Source: Frankia sp. RB7 (GTDB taxonomy: Bacteria; Pseudomonadota; Alphaproteobacteria; Rhizobiales; Xanthobacteraceae). From it: a stretch of DNA of 64,000 nucleotides. The position numbers were made by a program, and so were the translations under genes. Under the pieces are notes generated by a model. It was not told the DNA's origin and did no database searches. It was given only the letters and a program-made list of their open reading frames with translations. This document shows, piece by piece, positions 61,948 to 64,000 of this stretch. Numbering within the stretch: position 1 is the first letter of the stretch; each line of letters begins with the position of its first letter. The stretch spans positions 62,001 through 126,000 of the forward strand of contig JAUEPE010000004.1 in NCBI GenBank assembly GCA_030403585.1, in the 5' to 3' direction.

Positions 61948-63059
61948 TCCGCGGCCTCCTTCATGGTATCGGGCGTGTTCGACTCGGCAGAGGCTTCGGC
62001 AAATTCCTTGCGCAGCTTGCGCAGCAGGCCGAGCTCGGACTGGAAGTCGACATAATGCGGCAGCTTCAGATGCTCGACGAAGCCAGTCGCCTGGACGTTG
62101 TCCGAATGCGACAACACGAATTCTTCATCTTGCGCCGGGGCTCCGACCTCTTCACCGAGCTCGCGAGCACGCAACGCCCGGTCGACCAGCGCCATCGACA
62201 TGGTCTTGCGCTCGCTCTGGCCGAAGGCGAGGCCATAGCCGCGGGTGAAGCACGGCGCTTCCGTTGCCGAGCCCTTGAACTGGTTGACCATCTGGCACTC
62301 CGTCAGCTCGATCGAGCCCAGCGGCACGGCAAAGCCGACGTCTTCCGTAGCGAACTCCACCTCGACCTCGCCGAAGCGGATCTCGCCGGCGAAGGGATGG
62401 TTGCGACCGTAGCCACGCTGGGTGGAGTAGCCCATCGCCAGCAGAAAGCCCTCGTCGCCGCGGGCGAGATTTTGCAGCCGCAAATAGCGGTCCGCGGGGA
62501 AGTTGAGCGGCTCGCGGGTGAGATCGCCGACGCTGGCGCCATCCTCTGCCTGCGGCGAGGTCTCGATCAGCCCGTCGCGACCCAGAATGTCGGTCACGCG
62601 CGGCGTTGGCGCGGTCGAGGCTGCGGCCACGGCCGGTGCTTCCGGCACAAAGCCCTGGCTCAACGACGGATCGAGCAGGCGATGGGTGTAGTCGAAGGTG
62701 GGTCCGAGGATCTGGCCGCCGGGAATGTCCTTGAAGGTCGAGGACACCCGCCGCTTCACCCGCATGGCGCCGGTGTCGACCGGCTCGCTGGCGCCGAACC
62801 GCGGCAGGGTGGCGCGGAACGCACGAACCAGGAAGATCGCCTCGATCAGATCGCCGCGGGCCTGCTTGATCGCCAGCGCAGCAAGCTCGCGATCATAGAG
62901 TGAACCCTCGCTCATGACACGATCGACAGCGAGCCCGAGCTGCTCGGATATCTGGTCGAGCGAGACTTCCGCGACGCTTTGGTCGCCGCGCCGCGCATTG
63001 GCGAGCAGGCGATGAGCGTTCTCGATGGCGCGTTCGCCGCCCTTGACTGCGACATACAT
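61944..63059 (-). CDS. phnI: C-P lyase subunit PhnI
   Basis: 371 residues from ATG 63059. Recognised by YVAVKGGERAIENAHRLLAN, VDRVMSEGSLYDRELAALAI, GGQILGPTFDYTHRLLD, and LSHSDNVQATGFVEHLKLPH. PhnI, with PhnG, H and L, transfers the phosphonate to the ribose of a nucleoside triphosphate, and it can act as a purine nucleosidase. The stop of phnH is three bases upstream of its start. Confidence 0.96.
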   Translation of the reverse strand: MYVAVKGGERAIENAHRLLANARRGDQSVAEVSLDQISEQLGLAVDRVMSEGSLYDRELAALAIKQARGDLIEAIFLVRAFRATLPRFGASEPVDTGAMRVKRRVSSTFKDIPGGQILGPTFDYTHRLLDPSLSQGFVPEAPAVAAASTAPTPRVTDILGRDGLIETSPQAEDGASVGDLTREPLNFPADRYLRLQNLARGDEGFLLAMGYSTQRGYGRNHPFAGEIRFGEVEVEFATEDVGFAVPLGSIELTECQMVNQFKGSATEAPCFTRGYGLAFGQSERKTMSMALVDRALRARELGEEVGAPAQDEEFVLSHSDNVQATGFVEHLKLPHYVDFQSELGLLRKLRKEFAEASAESNTPDTMKEAAE

Positions 63060-63062
63060 GCG

Positions 63063-63671
63063 TCAGCCTCCCTTGCTCATGACACGCGTGGTGCGGGGGA
63101 TCGCCACCACGGCATCATCGGCGACCAGAACCACGTCGATGCCACGCGGAAACAGCGTCTCGTTGAAACGCAGGCGTTCAAACAGGTCGAACGGTTTGAT
63201 CGAGGCGTGGAGCGTTGCGACACCGTCGATGCCGGGGCCTCGCAGCTCGAAGCTGCGGCCTGCGTCCAGGCTGTCGACCTGAATGATCACCGTGGTCGAA
63301 CGATCCGGATATTCGTTGGTGCCGAGCGCGAAACGTTCGAGCGAGGGCAGCGCACCGCCGTCACTGATCAACGCAAAGGCCGCGATGGAGGAGTCCTGGA
63401 TCACAGGCGCGCCGGTGTGGAACTTGAGCCATTTCAGAACGTCGGAACTTTCCGACATCCTCGCATCGAGCCAGAGCGGCGTGTCGTGGTCGAACAGCGT
63501 CAGCGCGATTGCCGCGGTGCCGCGCATCATCGGGCCGGACGTTCCCGCCATCGGCACGATGCGCTGGACCGCGCCCGGCCGCGCCATCGCGTCCATGACC
63601 GAGCGAAAGGTCGATTGCGCCGACAATACCTTGTCGACGAAACCGGGCGGCAATTCCGCAATCGTGGTCAT
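63063..63671 (-). CDS. phnH: C-P lyase subunit PhnH
   Basis: 202 residues from ATG 63671. The segments LPPGFVDKVLSAQSTFRSVM, DAMARPGAVQRIVPM, LTLFDHDTPLWLDA, and FPRGIDVVLVADDAVVAIPR are typical. PhnH is a structural core subunit of the C-P lyase complex with a PLP-transferase-like fold but no PLP. It starts four bases after the phnG stop. Confidence 0.95.
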   Translation of the reverse strand: MTTIAELPPGFVDKVLSAQSTFRSVMDAMARPGAVQRIVPMAGTSGPMMRGTAAIALTLFDHDTPLWLDARMSESSDVLKWLKFHTGAPVIQDSSIAAFALISDGGALPSLERFALGTNEYPDRSTTVIIQVDSLDAGRSFELRGPGIDGVATLHASIKPFDLFERLRFNETLFPRGIDVVLVADDAVVAIPRTTRVMSKGG

Positions 63672-63675
63672 GGCC

Positions 63676-64000
63676 TCACCCCTCACCGCGCACCATGGTG
63701 TAGAAATCAACCTTCGTCGCAGCGGTCTCTTCCGCCGCCTGCTTGCGCCGAATCATAAGCTGCTCTCGCAACGGCGCGATAACGTCGCGCTCCACCAGCC
63801 CACCAAAGTCGCGCGACTGCACCAGCGCGTCGCACAGAGCGATCAGCCGCGCCTTCTCACCATCGCGCCCCAGCGTGTAACCGAAACCGACCTCGCCGCT
63901 CGCGAGCCGCACCGCCGCGCGCGACACCGTGGCTTCGCCGAGATTGAACGGCGCGCCGTCGCCGCCGACCCGGCCGCGCAGCATCACCAGACCGTTCTCC
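63676..64000 (-). CDS. phnG: C-P lyase subunit PhnG (5' end missing)
   Basis: The C-terminal 107 residues or so are present and the frame stays open to the right edge; family members are about 150 residues, so the start lies outside. Visible are VMLRGRVGGDGAPFNLGEAT, VSRAAVRLASGEVGFGYTLG, and a helical end with REQLMIRRKQAAEETAATKV. PhnG forms the symmetric core of the complex with PhnI. The operon promoter and any PhnF regulator lie beyond the window. Confidence 0.92.
   Translation of the reverse strand, partial: ENGLVMLRGRVGGDGAPFNLGEATVSRAAVRLASGEVGFGYTLGRDGEKARLIALCDALVQSRDFGGLVERDVIAPLREQLMIRRKQAAEETAATKVDFYTMVRGEG

Noticed and set aside
1..64000. CRISPR arrays
   Set aside because: No regularly spaced direct repeats with unique spacers were seen.

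Overview
The window is high-GC alphaproteobacterial chromosome and looks like Bradyrhizobium or a close relative (Nitrobacteraceae). The basis is the hisD / UPF0262 / low-Mr phosphatase / maf / yacG / tRNA-Phe block, many small secreted proteins of a rhizobial style, and dispersed palindromic intergenic repeats of a type I recall from Bradyrhizobium genomes. Species cannot be fixed from the sequence alone.

Layout. 1-10.1 kb: small-metabolism genes (NUDIX hydrolase, PaaI thioesterase, aldo/keto reductase, TPR protein, isochorismatase-family hydrolase, FAD amine oxidase, RibD-like reductase, haem-binding beta-barrel protein). 10.3-12.4 kb: hybrid sensor histidine kinase. 12.4-16.3 kb: a perfect CRP-type operator followed by a three-gene oxidative cluster (unknown 150-residue protein, DyP peroxidase, membrane-anchored di-haem RoxA-like cytochrome). 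16.5-18.9 kb: LuxR-type regulator and VOC protein. 19.0-23.4 kb: a compact thiazole/oxazole-modified microcin (TOMM) RiPP locus, with a 17-cysteine precursor carrying an unusual Sec-like N-terminus, an attenuator-like hairpin, a fused E1-like/YcaO cyclodehydratase and a SagB-type azoline dehydrogenase. 23.5-29.4 kb: a segment bounded by an 18-bp duplication of the 3' end of tRNA-Phe, carrying an AT-rich HEPN-like gene, an AraC/MFS pair and a VapBC module. This is a candidate integrative island or its remnant.

29.4-33.7 kb: conserved housekeeping block ending in histidine biosynthesis. 33.8-41.7 kb: NmrA-like and SDR oxidoreductases with a divergent TetR, alpha/beta hydrolase, EthD-family protein, a cNMP-binding/thioredoxin-reductase-like fusion, tRNA-Thr and an outer-membrane beta-barrel protein. 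41.7-42.9 kb: gene-poor, repeat-derived stretch. 42.9-47.5 kb: cNMP-binding protein, ferric-reductase-like membrane protein paired with a Tat-exported dioxygenase-like protein, LLM flavin oxidoreductase, chemoreceptor. 47.7-52.3 kb: a six-gene catabolic operon (amidohydrolase, RidA, HpaH-like hydratase, FAH hydrolase, flavin reductase, Bug-type solute receptor) opposite an IclR regulator. 53.3-56.8 kb: sulfur-related genes (O-acetylhomoserine sulfhydrylase, sulfonate-type binding protein) with a 20-codon leader peptide ending in four cysteines, which suggests cysteine-responsive attenuation. 57.1-64.0 kb: PNPOx-like protein and the C-P lyase operon phnGHIJKLMN, running off the right edge inside phnG.

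The most notable items are the TOMM RiPP locus, the polycysteine leader peptide, the CRP-controlled DyP/RoxA-like cluster, the tRNA-Phe island and the ferric-reductase/Tat-protein pair. No searches were run; family assignments rest on motifs read directly and on general knowledge of the families.
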